From: an uncultured Pseudobutyrivibrio sp.
Lineage (GTDB): Bacteria > Bacillota > Clostridia > Lachnospirales > Lachnospiraceae
Direction of reading: 5' to 3'
Assembly (NCBI GenBank): GCA_900546435.1
Contig: URCQ01000003.1
Coordinates: 62,001 to 126,000, forward strand
Length of the DNA stretch: 64,000 bases
This document shows, one piece after another, positions 24,890-34,337 of this stretch. The stretch's first letter is position 1. Every line of letters begins with the position of its first letter. Position numbers and translations under genes: made by a program. The notes beneath the pieces are model-generated. The model ran no database searches. It was not told where the DNA came from and saw only the letters and a program-made list of their open reading frames with translations.

Positions 24890-26391
24890 ATTTAAAACCA
24901 GAAGAAATCAGCTCAGTGATTAAAGAGCAAATGAAAAGATATGCAGCGCAACTTCAAGTGGCAGATGTCGGCACGGTTATACAGGTGGCTGACGGTATTG
25001 CACGAATACATGGACTGGAAAATGCTATGCAGGGAGAACTTCTTGAGTTCCCTGGAGAAGTATATGGTATGGTGTTAAACCTTGAGGAAGATAATGTTGG
25101 TGCGGTTTTACTTGGTGATAATCGCAATATCAACGAAGGCGACACTGTAAAAACAACAGGACGTGTAGTAGAAGTACCAGTTGGAGATGCAATGTTAGGG
25201 CGTGTTGTTAACGCGTTGGGACAACCAATTGATGGGAAAGGACCGATCGAGACAGATAAATTCCGTCAGATCGAACGTGTAGCATCCGGTGTTATTTCCA
25301 GAAAATCAGTTGACACACCATTACAGACAGGTATTAAAGCGATTGATTCCATGATTCCAATCGGACGTGGACAAAGAGAATTGATCATTGGTGACCGTCA
25401 GACCGGTAAGACAGCGATTGCCATTGATACCATCATTAATCAAAAAGGACAAAACGTAAAATGTATTTATGTTGCTATCGGCCAGAAAGCTTCTACTGTT
25501 GCAACAATTGTAAATACATTAGAAGAATTTGGTGCTATGAGTTATACAACGGTAGTTGCATCTACCGCTAGTGAATTGGCACCACTTCAGTATATCGCTC
25601 CATACGCAGGATGTGCGATTGGAGAAGAATGGATGGAGAACGGAGAAGACGTGCTCGTTGTTTATGATGATTTGAGTAAGCATGCTACGGCATATCGTAC
25701 CCTTTCTTTGCTGCTTCGTCGTCCACCAGGACGTGAGGCTTATCCGGGAGATGTATTCTATTTGCATTCCAGATTGTTGGAACGTGCAGCCCGTTTGAAT
25801 GACGCATTAGGTGGAGGATCGCTTACAGCACTTCCAATTATTGAGACACAGGCAGGAGACGTATCCGCATATATTCCGACAAACGTTATCTCTATCACAG
25901 ATGGTCAGATTTATCTGGAAACAGAAGCTTTTAATGCGGGCTTTAGACCGGCAATTAATGCAGGACTTTCCGTATCACGTGTAGGTGGTTCTGCGCAAAT
26001 TAAAGCGATGAAGAAAATTGCAGCACCAATTCGTGTGGAGTTGGCACAGTATAGAGAGCTTGCATCTTTTGCACAGTTTGGATCAGAACTTGATGCTGAT
26101 ACAACAGAAAAACTGGCACAAGGAGAACGTATTCAGGAAATGTTAAAACAGCCACAGTACAAGCCAATGCCGGTAGAATATCAGATTATGATCATTTATG
26201 CTGCAACCAAGAAATATCTTTTGGATATTCCAGTGGAAGATGTATTGCCATTTGAGGCAGCCTTATTTGAATATGTGGATACGAAGTATCCGGAGATTCC
26301 GGAATCCATCCGCACAGAAAAGGTGCTTACAGAGGAGACAGAAAAAGCGCTGATTCAGGCAATTGAAGAATGTAAAAAAAGCTATAAATAG
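24886..26391 (+). CDS. atpA: ATP synthase F1 subunit alpha
   Basis: 501 residues, full length. Non-catalytic nucleotide-binding subunit. Walker A is GDRQTGKTA near residue 170; the N-terminal beta barrel holds VADGIARIHGLENAM; the family signature near residue 365 reads PAINAGLSVSRVGG. Together with beta it forms the alpha3beta3 head. It overlaps atpH by 4 bases, and atpG follows after 18 bases with GGCGGTGAG. Confidence 0.97.
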   Translation: MNLKPEEISSVIKEQMKRYAAQLQVADVGTVIQVADGIARIHGLENAMQGELLEFPGEVYGMVLNLEEDNVGAVLLGDNRNINEGDTVKTTGRVVEVPVGDAMLGRVVNALGQPIDGKGPIETDKFRQIERVASGVISRKSVDTPLQTGIKAIDSMIPIGRGQRELIIGDRQTGKTAIAIDTIINQKGQNVKCIYVAIGQKASTVATIVNTLEEFGAMSYTTVVASTASELAPLQYIAPYAGCAIGEEWMENGEDVLVVYDDLSKHATAYRTLSLLLRRPPGREAYPGDVFYLHSRLLERAARLNDALGGGSLTALPIIETQAGDVSAYIPTNVISITDGQIYLETEAFNAGFRPAINAGLSVSRVGGSAQIKAMKKIAAPIRVELAQYRELASFAQFGSELDADTTEKLAQGERIQEMLKQPQYKPMPVEYQIMIIYAATKKYLLDIPVEDVLPFEAALFEYVDTKYPEIPESIRTEKVLTEETEKALIQAIEECKKSYK

Positions 26392-26409
26392 CAAAGGCGG
26401 TGAGATGAA

Positions 26410-27267
26410 ATGGCCTCAATGAGGGACATTAAAAGAAGAAAAACAAGTATTTCAAGTACGCAACAAATTACAAAAGCCATGAAACTTGTATCTACCGTAA
26501 AACTTCAAAAAGCCAAGAATAAAGCGGAAGAGACAACTCCTTACTTCCGGTATATGTATCAGACGGTATGCTCGATGTTAGCAAAAGCGGGGAATATTGA
26601 CCATCCTTATTTGCGAGAAAGCGCTTCTGATAAAAAGGGAATCATTGTAATAACATCCAATCGTGGTCTGGCAGGAGGATACAATTCCAACATTGTCCGT
26701 TTGATTACAGGCAGTGATATTCCGGTGGAAGATGCCAGAATTTACACCGTGGGTCGCAAGGGTCAGGAAGCACTTGCGCGTAAAGGCTATGCGATGGAGA
26801 CAGACTATTCGGATGTTATGGAAGCACCGATGTATGAAGATGCGCAAGCAATTAGCAGGGAAGTCTTAGAGGCATATGCTGCTGGTGAAATCGGTGAGAT
26901 TTACTTAGCATATACACATTTCAAGAATACAGTCAGTCATGAACCGACATTACTTCGTTTGTTGCCTGTACAGGTGAATGAGGAAGATCTTACAACAGAA
27001 AATACAGATCTTCTGATGAATTTTGAACCAAACGAAGAAGAGGCGCTGGACATGATCATTCCAAAATATATTACAAGCCTGATTTATGGTGCACTTGTCG
27101 AGGCGGTTGCCAGCGAAAATGGTGCTCGTATGCAGGCGATGGACTCTGCAACAAGCAATGCAGAAGATATGATCAATGACTTATCACTGAAATATAACCG
27201 TGCAAGACAAGGCTCTATCACACAGGAATTGACAGAGATTATTGCCGGTGCGGAAGCCATTTCCTAA
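26410..27267 (+). CDS. atpG: ATP synthase F1 subunit gamma
   Basis: 285 residues, close to 287 in Bacillus. This is the central rotor stalk. The N-terminal helix starts MASMRDIKRRKTSISSTQQI with TKAMKLVSTVKLQKAK, and the C-terminal helix has the gamma signature near AMDSATSNAEDMINDLSLKYN. The central Rossmann-like part includes TSNRGLAGGYNSN. All expected parts are present. Confidence 0.96.
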   Translation: MASMRDIKRRKTSISSTQQITKAMKLVSTVKLQKAKNKAEETTPYFRYMYQTVCSMLAKAGNIDHPYLRESASDKKGIIVITSNRGLAGGYNSNIVRLITGSDIPVEDARIYTVGRKGQEALARKGYAMETDYSDVMEAPMYEDAQAISREVLEAYAAGEIGEIYLAYTHFKNTVSHEPTLLRLLPVQVNEEDLTTENTDLLMNFEPNEEEALDMIIPKYITSLIYGALVEAVASENGARMQAMDSATSNAEDMINDLSLKYNRARQGSITQELTEIIAGAEAIS

Positions 27268-27321
27268 TCTATAATCGGGAGAAGGCGAAGAATAAAGTTT
27301 GATGAATTAGGAGTGACAAAT

Positions 27322-28713
27322 ATGGCGAAAGAAAATATAGGAAAAATCACTCAGATCATTGGTGCGGTACTTGATATCAAGTTCTCCGAAGGTGAACTGC
27401 CGGAGATCAATGATGCTATTAATATCCAGACTAAAGATGGAAAAAAATTAGTAGTTGAAGTAGCCCAGCATCTGGGAGATGATACTGTGCGTTGTATTGC
27501 CATGGGTACCACTGACGGATTAGTACGTGGAATGGATGCTGTTGCAACAGGAGCACCAATCAGTGTTCCGGTTGGCGAGCAGACATTGGGACGTATCTTT
27601 AACGTGTTAGGGGAACCAATTGATGAAATTGACGCACCAAAGGATGTGGAATATATGCCAATCCATAGAAAAGCACCAGCTTTTGAGGAGCAGGCAACTT
27701 CTACAGAAATGTTAGAGACAGGAATCAAGGTCGTAGATTTGCTCTGCCCATACCAGAAGGGTGGAAAAATCGGTTTGTTTGGTGGTGCGGGTGTAGGAAA
27801 AACCGTACTTATCCAGGAGTTGATTCATAATATCGCGACAGAACATGGTGGATACTCTGTATTTACCGGTGTTGGAGAGCGTACAAGAGAGGGTAATGAC
27901 CTCTACTATGAAATGAAGGAATCTGGCGTTATTGATAAGACCTGTATGGTGTTCGGACAGATGAACGAGCCACCTGGAGCAAGAATGCGTGTAGGTTTAA
28001 CAGGACTTACCATGGCAGAGTATTTCCGTGACAAAGGTGGAAAGGACGTACTTCTCTTTATTGATAATATTTTCCGTTTCACACAGGCTGGTTCTGAAGT
28101 GTCAGCACTTTTGGGACGTATGCCATCAGCCGTTGGTTATCAGCCTACATTGCAGACAGAAATGGGTGCGTTGCAGGAGCGTATTACTTCTACAAAGAGC
28201 GGATCTATTACATCGGTACAGGCCGTTTATGTGCCTGCAGATGACTTGACAGACCCGGCGCCAGCAACAACATTTGCACACTTGGATGCAACAACGGTAT
28301 TGGAAAGATCCATTGCAGAGCTTGGTATTTATCCGGCGGTAGATCCACTAGCATCAACTTCCAGAATTCTTGATCCACGTATTGTTGGTCAGGAGCATTT
28401 TGAAGTGGCTCGTGGTGTGCAGGAGATCTTACAGAAATACAAAGAATTACAGGATATCATTGCGATTCTTGGTATGGACGAATTATCTGAGGATGACAAG
28501 CTTGTCGTAAGCCGTGCAAGAAAAATCCAGAGATTTTTATCACAGCCATTCTTTGTAGCCGGACAGTTTACCGGATTGGAAGGAAAATATGTACCAATCG
28601 CTGAGACGATTCGAGGATTCCGTGAAATTCTGGAAGGCAAGCATGATGACGTGCCGGAAGGACATTTCTTAAATGCCGGAACAATTGATGAAGTACGCGC
28701 CCGGATGCAGTAA
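27322..28713 (+). CDS. atpD: ATP synthase F1 subunit beta
   Basis: 463-residue catalytic subunit. Walker A is GGAGVGKTVL near residue 155, the catalytic Glu lies in GERTREGNDLY, Walker B is VLLFIDNIFRF, and the family signature is near PALDPL-equivalent YPAVDPLASTSR. The N-terminal barrel begins GKITQIIGAVLDIKF. The ATG at 27322 follows TTAGGAG at normal spacing; a GTG nine bases upstream overlaps that site and is less likely. Confidence 0.97.
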   Translation: MAKENIGKITQIIGAVLDIKFSEGELPEINDAINIQTKDGKKLVVEVAQHLGDDTVRCIAMGTTDGLVRGMDAVATGAPISVPVGEQTLGRIFNVLGEPIDEIDAPKDVEYMPIHRKAPAFEEQATSTEMLETGIKVVDLLCPYQKGGKIGLFGGAGVGKTVLIQELIHNIATEHGGYSVFTGVGERTREGNDLYYEMKESGVIDKTCMVFGQMNEPPGARMRVGLTGLTMAEYFRDKGGKDVLLFIDNIFRFTQAGSEVSALLGRMPSAVGYQPTLQTEMGALQERITSTKSGSITSVQAVYVPADDLTDPAPATTFAHLDATTVLERSIAELGIYPAVDPLASTSRILDPRIVGQEHFEVARGVQEILQKYKELQDIIAILGMDELSEDDKLVVSRARKIQRFLSQPFFVAGQFTGLEGKYVPIAETIRGFREILEGKHDDVPEGHFLNAGTIDEVRARMQ

Positions 28714-28724
28714 GGGAGGCGACT

Positions 28725-29126
28725 ATGGCAGATAATTTGTTTCAAGTCGAGATTATAACGCCGGATCGCATTTTTTATCATGGCGATGCGAGCATGATCG
28801 AATTTACAACGACGGAGGGAGAAATCGGCGTATACAAAGATCATATTCCGCTTACTACGGTTTTGGCACCGGGCATTGTTACGATTACAGAACCTGAGGG
28901 GGCCAAACGTGCCGTTGTGCATGCGGGATTTGCCGAAATCCTGGGAGATAAAGTGACACTTTTAGCCGAAGTGGCGGAGTGGCCGGATGAAATTGATTTG
29001 GATCGGGCAAGAAGGGCAGAAGACAGAGCCCGAGACCGATTGAATCGAAAAGACGCTAATTTGGATGTGGCGCGAGCTGAACTTGCATTAAAGCGAGCTC
29101 TGGTGCGTCAGGATATCTTAGCATAA
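28725..29126 (+). CDS. atpC: ATP synthase F1 subunit epsilon
   Basis: 133 residues. The N-terminal beta sandwich (FQVEIITPDRIFYHGDASM, TTEGEIGVYKDHIPLTTVL) is followed by a C-terminal helical hairpin that can inhibit ATP hydrolysis. It binds gamma and the c-ring. It is the last gene of the operon, 11 bases after atpD with GGGAGGCG, and is followed by a strong terminator. Confidence 0.95.
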   Translation: MADNLFQVEIITPDRIFYHGDASMIEFTTTEGEIGVYKDHIPLTTVLAPGIVTITEPEGAKRAVVHAGFAEILGDKVTLLAEVAEWPDEIDLDRARRAEDRARDRLNRKDANLDVARAELALKRALVRQDILA

Positions 29127-29130
29127 GAGA

Positions 29131-29180
29131 AATACCCATCATAGACGATTGTTTTTATATTCTATGATGGGTATTTTTAT
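29131..29180 (+). terminator. Terminator of the ATP synthase operon
   Basis: A perfect 15-bp stem (29131-29145 with 29161-29175) has a 15-base T-rich loop and a T tract after it. Confidence 0.85.
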
Positions 29181-29194
29181 GTAATAAGGGCAGG

Positions 29195-29223
29195 TTGTTC
29201 TTTCCTGGCGTTTACGTTATACT
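29195..29223 (+). promoter_or_regulatory. Predicted promoter of the 29326 membrane protein gene
   Basis: TTGTTC (29195-29200) and TATACT (29218-29223) are 17 bases apart, about 100 bases upstream of the start codon. Confidence 0.5.
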
Positions 29224-29325
29224 TATAAGTTGAATGTGCATAGTGGGGAGAGGGTGTACCTATTGCATGCACAATAAAGAATGATAGGTACTACAAAATA
29301 AATAATAAAATAAGATAGGAAGAAT

Positions 29326-31314
29326 ATGAAAGAATTTACAATAAAAGTGAGGACGAGAGATTTCTGGATTTCTCTTGTGCTTGGTATGTATGCTGCCATG
29401 GGAGCATTTATTTCTCTTTCGAGGGAAGCAACGATCGATAATAGTCCGGACATTGATTTGACAAGCCCGATTATGTTATATACGAGAACGATGTATCGTT
29501 CTTTTTCTGCCAATCGATTGCGGAGCTTTTTGTTTGCACTGATTGTTGGACTATTCATCTATCTGGCATTGCAGATCAAACGGAGTTATAAAGAACGAGT
29601 GGCAGAACTACTTTTTGCTGTTCTGTTTGCAAGTGGTCAATTGGTTGCCATGATTTTTAAAAAATGGGGCGGCTGGTATGCCATGATGGAGGTTATGGAA
29701 GAAATTGGTGTTGCCGAGATTCAGAAGTATCGCATCTTTATGAAATGGTCTTCGTACGTCTTGATCTGCTACTTTTTGGTAGCAGTCATGCTGCATTTCT
29801 TTCATAAATTTGCAGAGCAGGAGATACGTATTACAACATATGGAAAAAGAATACATCCTGCAGTGCAGATTCTTATGATGGCGCTTTGTATGTTTGTCGC
29901 ATGGCTTCCATATTTTGTCTATTTTTATCCGGGAACAAGTAACGAGGATACCGTTATTATGCTTATGGAATATAACGAGATACCGAGTTATATTCAGTCA
30001 ATGTCGACTGTACAGGGAGAAGATATCTTTATTACGAACCATCATCCGTATATTTTGACGATTTTGTTTTCCTGGTTTGTCAAATTAGGACAGCATTTCG
30101 GGGATGCTGCGTTGGGTGTGGCGTGTTATGTTCTCATACAAATGATGTTATTAGCACTTGTGTATGCCGGTGGACTTTATTATATTCATGCCTGCGGTGT
30201 GACAAGGAATCGTATGATAGGGACGTTGTTGTTGTTCATGTTTATCCCGGTATTTCCAATGTATGCCATTTGCATGTTAAAAGATACTTTTTATGCCACG
30301 TTTTGTCTGATTTTTATGTTAATGATGCATTATGTTGCAAGAAGCAAGGGGCAGGCTTTTCGGAATGTCTGGTTTACGATAAGCTTCTTTTTCGTGGCTT
30401 GTATGATGATTCTGACAAAAGTGTATGCAATGTATATTTTACTGATTGTTGGCGCAGTTTATCTCATCAAATATCGTCAGCAATTTGTACAGATTATCGC
30501 GTCTGTCATGTTACCGGTTGTTTTATATAAATTTGTATTTTGTGGTATGCTTCTGCCGGCGCTAAATGTTGCTCCGGGCGGTTTGCAGGAAGCATTATCG
30601 GTGCCGTTTCAACAGACAGCGCGCTATGTTACGGAATATGGAGATGAAGTAACAGCAGCAGAGAAAAAGGCAATCAATCAAATTTTGCCATATAAAAAAC
30701 TGGCGAAAAAATATAATCCGGAACTGTCGGATCCGGTGAAAAAATATTATAACCAGGAAGCTACAAAGCAGGACTTAAAAGCTTATTCTAAAGTGTGGAG
30801 AAAGATGTTCTGGAAGCATCCGGAAGTCTATGTGGAATCGATTTTGCATAATACATATCAGTACTATGATATCAATAAGATTTCCAGCCTAGTATATTAT
30901 AAATTCAATGATTACTTGCAATTGCATGATGATGAAGGGCAATATAGCGATTTATATATTGAAAATAAAGAGGAATATTTAGAACAGCGTTATGCAATCA
31001 ATCAACTGGTGTTGTTTACAGAAAAAGTACCAATTGTAAATATATTTGCTTCAATTGGATTATGGCCGTGGCTGTTTTTGTTCGCGCTTCTTTATAATCT
31101 TAAATGGAAGAAAAAGGATGAGCAGGCGCTGATACTGATCCCGCTCATTACGATTGCAATCTGCATGGTATCACCGGATAATGGCAATACACGTTATGTT
31201 ATGCCGCTGCTATATATATTGCCGTTTTTGATACCGTTGGAGTTGTTGCCGGCATCATCAGATAATAAAGAAACGACTGTTTTGGAGCAAAATGCTTTGG
31301 AAAAAGATGTTTAG
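29326..31314 (+). CDS. Large polytopic membrane protein, DUF6020-like
   Basis: 662 residues with about a dozen hydrophobic stretches, a loop with YPGTSNEDTVIML near 205, and a large non-membrane segment (about 430-550) rich in Lys and Tyr. The pattern of an acidic first loop, many helices and one large outer loop resembles GT-C-fold glycosyltransferases and the DUF6020 family of Clostridia. I cannot assign a reaction. GATAGGAAGA precedes the ATG. It lies alone between the ATPase operon and an EamA exporter (15 bases), so the two may be co-transcribed. A role in cell-surface glycan assembly is a guess from fold-like features. Confidence 0.7.
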   Translation: MKEFTIKVRTRDFWISLVLGMYAAMGAFISLSREATIDNSPDIDLTSPIMLYTRTMYRSFSANRLRSFLFALIVGLFIYLALQIKRSYKERVAELLFAVLFASGQLVAMIFKKWGGWYAMMEVMEEIGVAEIQKYRIFMKWSSYVLICYFLVAVMLHFFHKFAEQEIRITTYGKRIHPAVQILMMALCMFVAWLPYFVYFYPGTSNEDTVIMLMEYNEIPSYIQSMSTVQGEDIFITNHHPYILTILFSWFVKLGQHFGDAALGVACYVLIQMMLLALVYAGGLYYIHACGVTRNRMIGTLLLFMFIPVFPMYAICMLKDTFYATFCLIFMLMMHYVARSKGQAFRNVWFTISFFFVACMMILTKVYAMYILLIVGAVYLIKYRQQFVQIIASVMLPVVLYKFVFCGMLLPALNVAPGGLQEALSVPFQQTARYVTEYGDEVTAAEKKAINQILPYKKLAKKYNPELSDPVKKYYNQEATKQDLKAYSKVWRKMFWKHPEVYVESILHNTYQYYDINKISSLVYYKFNDYLQLHDDEGQYSDLYIENKEEYLEQRYAINQLVLFTEKVPIVNIFASIGLWPWLFLFALLYNLKWKKKDEQALILIPLITIAICMVSPDNGNTRYVMPLLYILPFLIPLELLPASSDNKETTVLEQNALEKDV

Positions 31315-31328
31315 ATTGGGAGGAAATA

Positions 31329-32297
31329 ATGGAACAGAAGGAAGAAAGAAACGTTCCATGGAATCGCGCCATTGTGGTATGCGTGGTAGCTCTTCTATGT
31401 TGTTTTTTGTGGGGGAGCGCTTTCCCTGGAATTAAAATTGGATATGAAATCTTTGGAATAGAAGGCAACCAGACAGGTTTACAGATTATGTTTGCCGGTA
31501 TGCGATTTTTCCTTGCCGGTGTCATGGCGCTTGTAATTGGAAGTGTGGCATATAAGCATATTCTTTTGCCCAAAAAGACATCATGGAAACCGATTTTGCA
31601 TTTGAGCCTGCTGCAGACAACACTGCAATATTTCTTCTTTTACATTGGACTTGGAAAAACAAGCGGAGTGAAAGCATCTATTATTGAAGCCTTAAATGTC
31701 TTTGTTGCTCTGTTTGTGGCATGCCTTCTTTTTCGGCAGGAAAAGCTGAAACGCAATAAAATTCTGGGTTCTGTTTTAGGATTTGCAGGTGTGTTTATCA
31801 TGGAACTCTGGGGAAGTCGCGGTGGCAGTGCAAGCCTTGCCGGAATTGGCGTGGGTGAACTTTGCATTTTTATTTCGACGGTAGCATATGCTTTTTCTTC
31901 CGTCTATTTGCGTAAGTATTCTGAACAGGAGTTGCCGTTTGTTTTAAGCGGGTATCAGTTTATGGTAGGTGGCATTACGCTGGTATTGCTTGGGGTCATA
32001 CTGTGTGTGCTGTTCCCAGAAAGTATGGGAACAGGCGTTTTTGCTCAAGTAACGGTAAAAGGATGTGCCATTGTTTTGTATCTGGCTATGGTGTCGGCAG
32101 TGGCATATTCTTTATGGGGCGTACTGTTAAAGTACAACCCGGTATCGAAAATCGCAGTATTTGGATTCACAACACCAATTTTTGGCGTATTGTTATCTGC
32201 GCTATTGTTACATGAGGCAGATTCTTTACATGTTGGCGTGCTGCTTCTTTCCTTACTGCTTGTATCAATAGGCACAGTCATGGCGCAGAAAAAGTGA
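31329..32297 (+). CDS. EamA/DMT-family transporter
   Basis: 322 residues with ten predicted membrane helices in two EamA repeats (about 20-150 and 170-318). LWGSAFPGIKIGYEI near the start and SAVAYSLWGVLLKYNPVSKIAVF in the second repeat are typical. Members export amino acids or other metabolites from the cytoplasm; the substrate cannot be read here. GGGAGGAAATA lies before the ATG. The stop is only one base from the end of the convergent greA gene, with no hairpin between them. Confidence 0.9.
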   Translation: MEQKEERNVPWNRAIVVCVVALLCCFLWGSAFPGIKIGYEIFGIEGNQTGLQIMFAGMRFFLAGVMALVIGSVAYKHILLPKKTSWKPILHLSLLQTTLQYFFFYIGLGKTSGVKASIIEALNVFVALFVACLLFRQEKLKRNKILGSVLGFAGVFIMELWGSRGGSASLAGIGVGELCIFISTVAYAFSSVYLRKYSEQELPFVLSGYQFMVGGITLVLLGVILCVLFPESMGTGVFAQVTVKGCAIVLYLAMVSAVAYSLWGVLLKYNPVSKIAVFGFTTPIFGVLLSALLLHEADSLHVGVLLLSLLLVSIGTVMAQKK

Positions 32298-32298
32298 A

Positions 32299-32802
32299 CT
32301 AGTATCGGCGGATCTGATCATCTTCGTCACCGGCACTGCGGTCGATTTTTCGAATGACAACGTCATAAGAAAAAGAGGAGTCCACTTCGACGGTTACGGT
32401 GTCTCCTACTTTTTTGCCTCGGATTGCCTTTCCAAGAGGAGACTCAATGCTGACCATGTCACGTAAAGAGCTACTACGAATAGAGGTAACAAGTTTGTAG
32501 GTTTCTTCGCAGTCGTCGTCTGGAATGTAGAGTGTAACAATGGTGTTGATGCCGACTTCGTCACTTGTAGAGTGATCTTCAATGATGGTTGCATTTTTTA
32601 ACATGCGCTCCAGATAACGGATGCGGCTTTCGTTTTGGTTTTTATCTTTCTTCGCAGCATAGTATTCGAAATTTTCGCTAAGATCTCCTTGTGCACGCGC
32701 TTCTTTTACAGCTTCAATTGCTTCTTTTCGAACAACCAGTTTGCGGTGTTCGATTTCCTTTTCTATTTTTTCTACATCGGATGGTGTTAAACGTTCTCCC
32801 AT
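32299..32802 (-). CDS. greA: Transcription elongation factor GreA
   Basis: 167 residues. GreA reaches into the RNA polymerase secondary channel and stimulates cleavage of backtracked RNA. The coiled-coil hairpin (about 8-80) has the acidic tip region EARAQGDLSENFEYYAAK, and the C-terminal FKBP-like domain contains SPLGKAIRGKKVGDTVTVE. The C-terminus is slightly extended by an acidic DEDDQ stretch. The start follows AAGGAGTATC. Confidence 0.94.
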   Translation of the reverse strand: MGERLTPSDVEKIEKEIEHRKLVVRKEAIEAVKEARAQGDLSENFEYYAAKKDKNQNESRIRYLERMLKNATIIEDHSTSDEVGINTIVTLYIPDDDCEETYKLVTSIRSSSLRDMVSIESPLGKAIRGKKVGDTVTVEVDSSFSYDVVIRKIDRSAGDEDDQIRRY

Positions 32803-32877
32803 GATGATACTCCTTATGCTTTATTATGATTTTGCTGACCAAAAGAAACAAGGCACGTTAAGCGTCAGCATAAACTT

Positions 32878-32886
32878 AGTATAACA
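32878..32886 (-). promoter_or_regulatory. Predicted extended -10 promoter of greA
   Basis: On the minus strand TGT plus TATACT (32883-32878) forms an extended -10 element about 75 bases upstream of greA. No clear -35 is seen. The rest of 32803-33072, on the other side, shows no convincing promoter for the glycosyltransferase gene. Confidence 0.45.
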
Positions 32887-33072
32887 CAGAGCGTGTGGTT
32901 GTGAGCGAACTTTTGCTTTATGTGTTGAAATAGGGCATTTTTCAAGGGATTTACGAACAAAAAGCTATGGAAAAAGTTTGGAAGTGATGGTAGAATATAG
33001 CAGTGTATGTGTAAAATTTGTTATACATTGTTTGAAATAAAAACCTGTAAATAAAAGAAGGGAATATAAATT

Positions 33073-33789
33073 ATGGGAATAAGTGTAGTTTTATTGGCAT
33101 ACAAAGAAGAAGAAAACTTACGTGTTCTTTTGCCACAGATTATTGAGGAAGTAGAAAAGTGTAACGAGGAATATGAAATCCTTGTTGTAGATACCATGAA
33201 GCCATTGGATAATACCAAGGGCGTTTGTGAAGAATATGGCGCACGTTATATTAACCAGGAAGAACCGGGATTTGGCGGTGCTTTCCGTACAGCAATCAAA
33301 TATGCAAATAAGAGTAAGTTTTTGATCATGGACAGTGATGGTTCCCATCCGCCAAAATGCATACCGGCAATCCATAAAATGTTTGTTGAGGACAAATGTG
33401 ATGTTGTGATCGGTTCCCGCTATGTAAAAGGTGGCGTGACAAACGATGCAAAGTCTTCACAGATTATGTCGCATATGCTTAACTTTGCATTCCGTATTTG
33501 CCTGGGCTTACATGCAAATGATTTGTCTACGGATTACCGTATGTATCATACCAAGCAATTAAAGAAGGTAAAGCTTACCTGCGAAAACTATGATGTTTTG
33601 GAAGAAGTATTGCTCCGCTTGAAATTGAATAAGCGCGACAAGAAATTAAAAATTGGTGAAGTGCCAATCAATTTCCAAAAGCGTATGTATGGTGAGTCAA
33701 AGCGTCAATTGCTGAAATTTATCATCAGCTATATCAAGACGTTGTTCCGTTTGATCGGTGTGCGCATTCAGGATGCATTTCATAAGTAG
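33073..33789 (+). CDS. GT2 glycosyltransferase, dolichol/polyprenyl-phosphate mannosyltransferase-like
   Basis: 238 residues, GT-A fold. ISVVLLAYKEEENLRVLL opens the nucleotide-binding part, the metal-binding motif appears as LIMDSDGSHPP, and VIGSRYVKGG follows as in DPM1-like enzymes. Such enzymes move a sugar from a nucleotide donor to a polyprenyl phosphate on the inner face of the membrane. A GtrA protein follows, a common partner that is thought to help flip or present the lipid-linked sugar. It opens the large surface polysaccharide locus. There are no C-terminal membrane helices, so GtrA probably supplies membrane attachment. Confidence 0.88.
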   Translation: MGISVVLLAYKEEENLRVLLPQIIEEVEKCNEEYEILVVDTMKPLDNTKGVCEEYGARYINQEEPGFGGAFRTAIKYANKSKFLIMDSDGSHPPKCIPAIHKMFVEDKCDVVIGSRYVKGGVTNDAKSSQIMSHMLNFAFRICLGLHANDLSTDYRMYHTKQLKKVKLTCENYDVLEEVLLRLKLNKRDKKLKIGEVPINFQKRMYGESKRQLLKFIISYIKTLFRLIGVRIQDAFHK

Positions 33790-33860
33790 GATATAGATAT
33801 TTGTGCAGTAGAGAAATTATACGTATGCGATAGCATCGTAAGTAGGAAGGTAATACATAG

Positions 33861-34331
33861 ATGAAAAAATTAATAGACCAGATTTTAAAATTTGGTGTAG
33901 TTGGGATCATTTCTTTTATAGTGGATTTTGTGATTACGATGGCAGTTTCTACACTCCTTCGTACTAGTGTGGGGATGACAACATCACAGGCAGCACTTGT
34001 TGGTGCGTTTTTCGGTTTTGTTATTTCTGTGATTGTGAATTATATTCTTTCCATGAAATATGTGTTTGAGCGTCGTGAAGATTTGGACCGAAAAAAAGAA
34101 TTTACTATCTTTGTGGTATTGAGTATCATCGGATTGGGAATCAATGAACTCATTATTCTGTTTTGTATTGATCTTGTGTATGTAAATTGGGCGTGGCTGC
34201 ACAATCTCATCGGTGCTACACTTGCGACAGCAGGAGCAAAAATCGTGGCGACAGCAGTTGTTATGGTGTACAACTTTGTAACAAGAAAAATCTTCCTGGA
34301 AAATAAAGATGGACAGGCTAAAGGAGAATAA
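33861..34331 (+). CDS. GtrA-family membrane protein
   Basis: 156 residues, four membrane helices (about 8-30, 44-66, 85-105 and 115-140), with FGVVGIISFIVDFVITM and YILSMKYVFERR typical of GtrA. GtrA proteins are linked to transfer or flipping of polyprenyl-phosphate sugars. It is paired with the DPM1-like transferase 71 bases upstream, and the reductase gene follows after 6 bases. AAGTAGGAAGG precedes the ATG. Confidence 0.9.
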   Translation: MKKLIDQILKFGVVGIISFIVDFVITMAVSTLLRTSVGMTTSQAALVGAFFGFVISVIVNYILSMKYVFERREDLDRKKEFTIFVVLSIIGLGINELIILFCIDLVYVNWAWLHNLIGATLATAGAKIVATAVVMVYNFVTRKIFLENKDGQAKGE

Positions 34332-34337
34332 CAAGAT

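Noticed and set aside
28389..28922. 177-codon minus-strand frame across the atpD/atpC junction
   Set aside because: Antisense to two certain genes; its composition reflects the complement of their codons.
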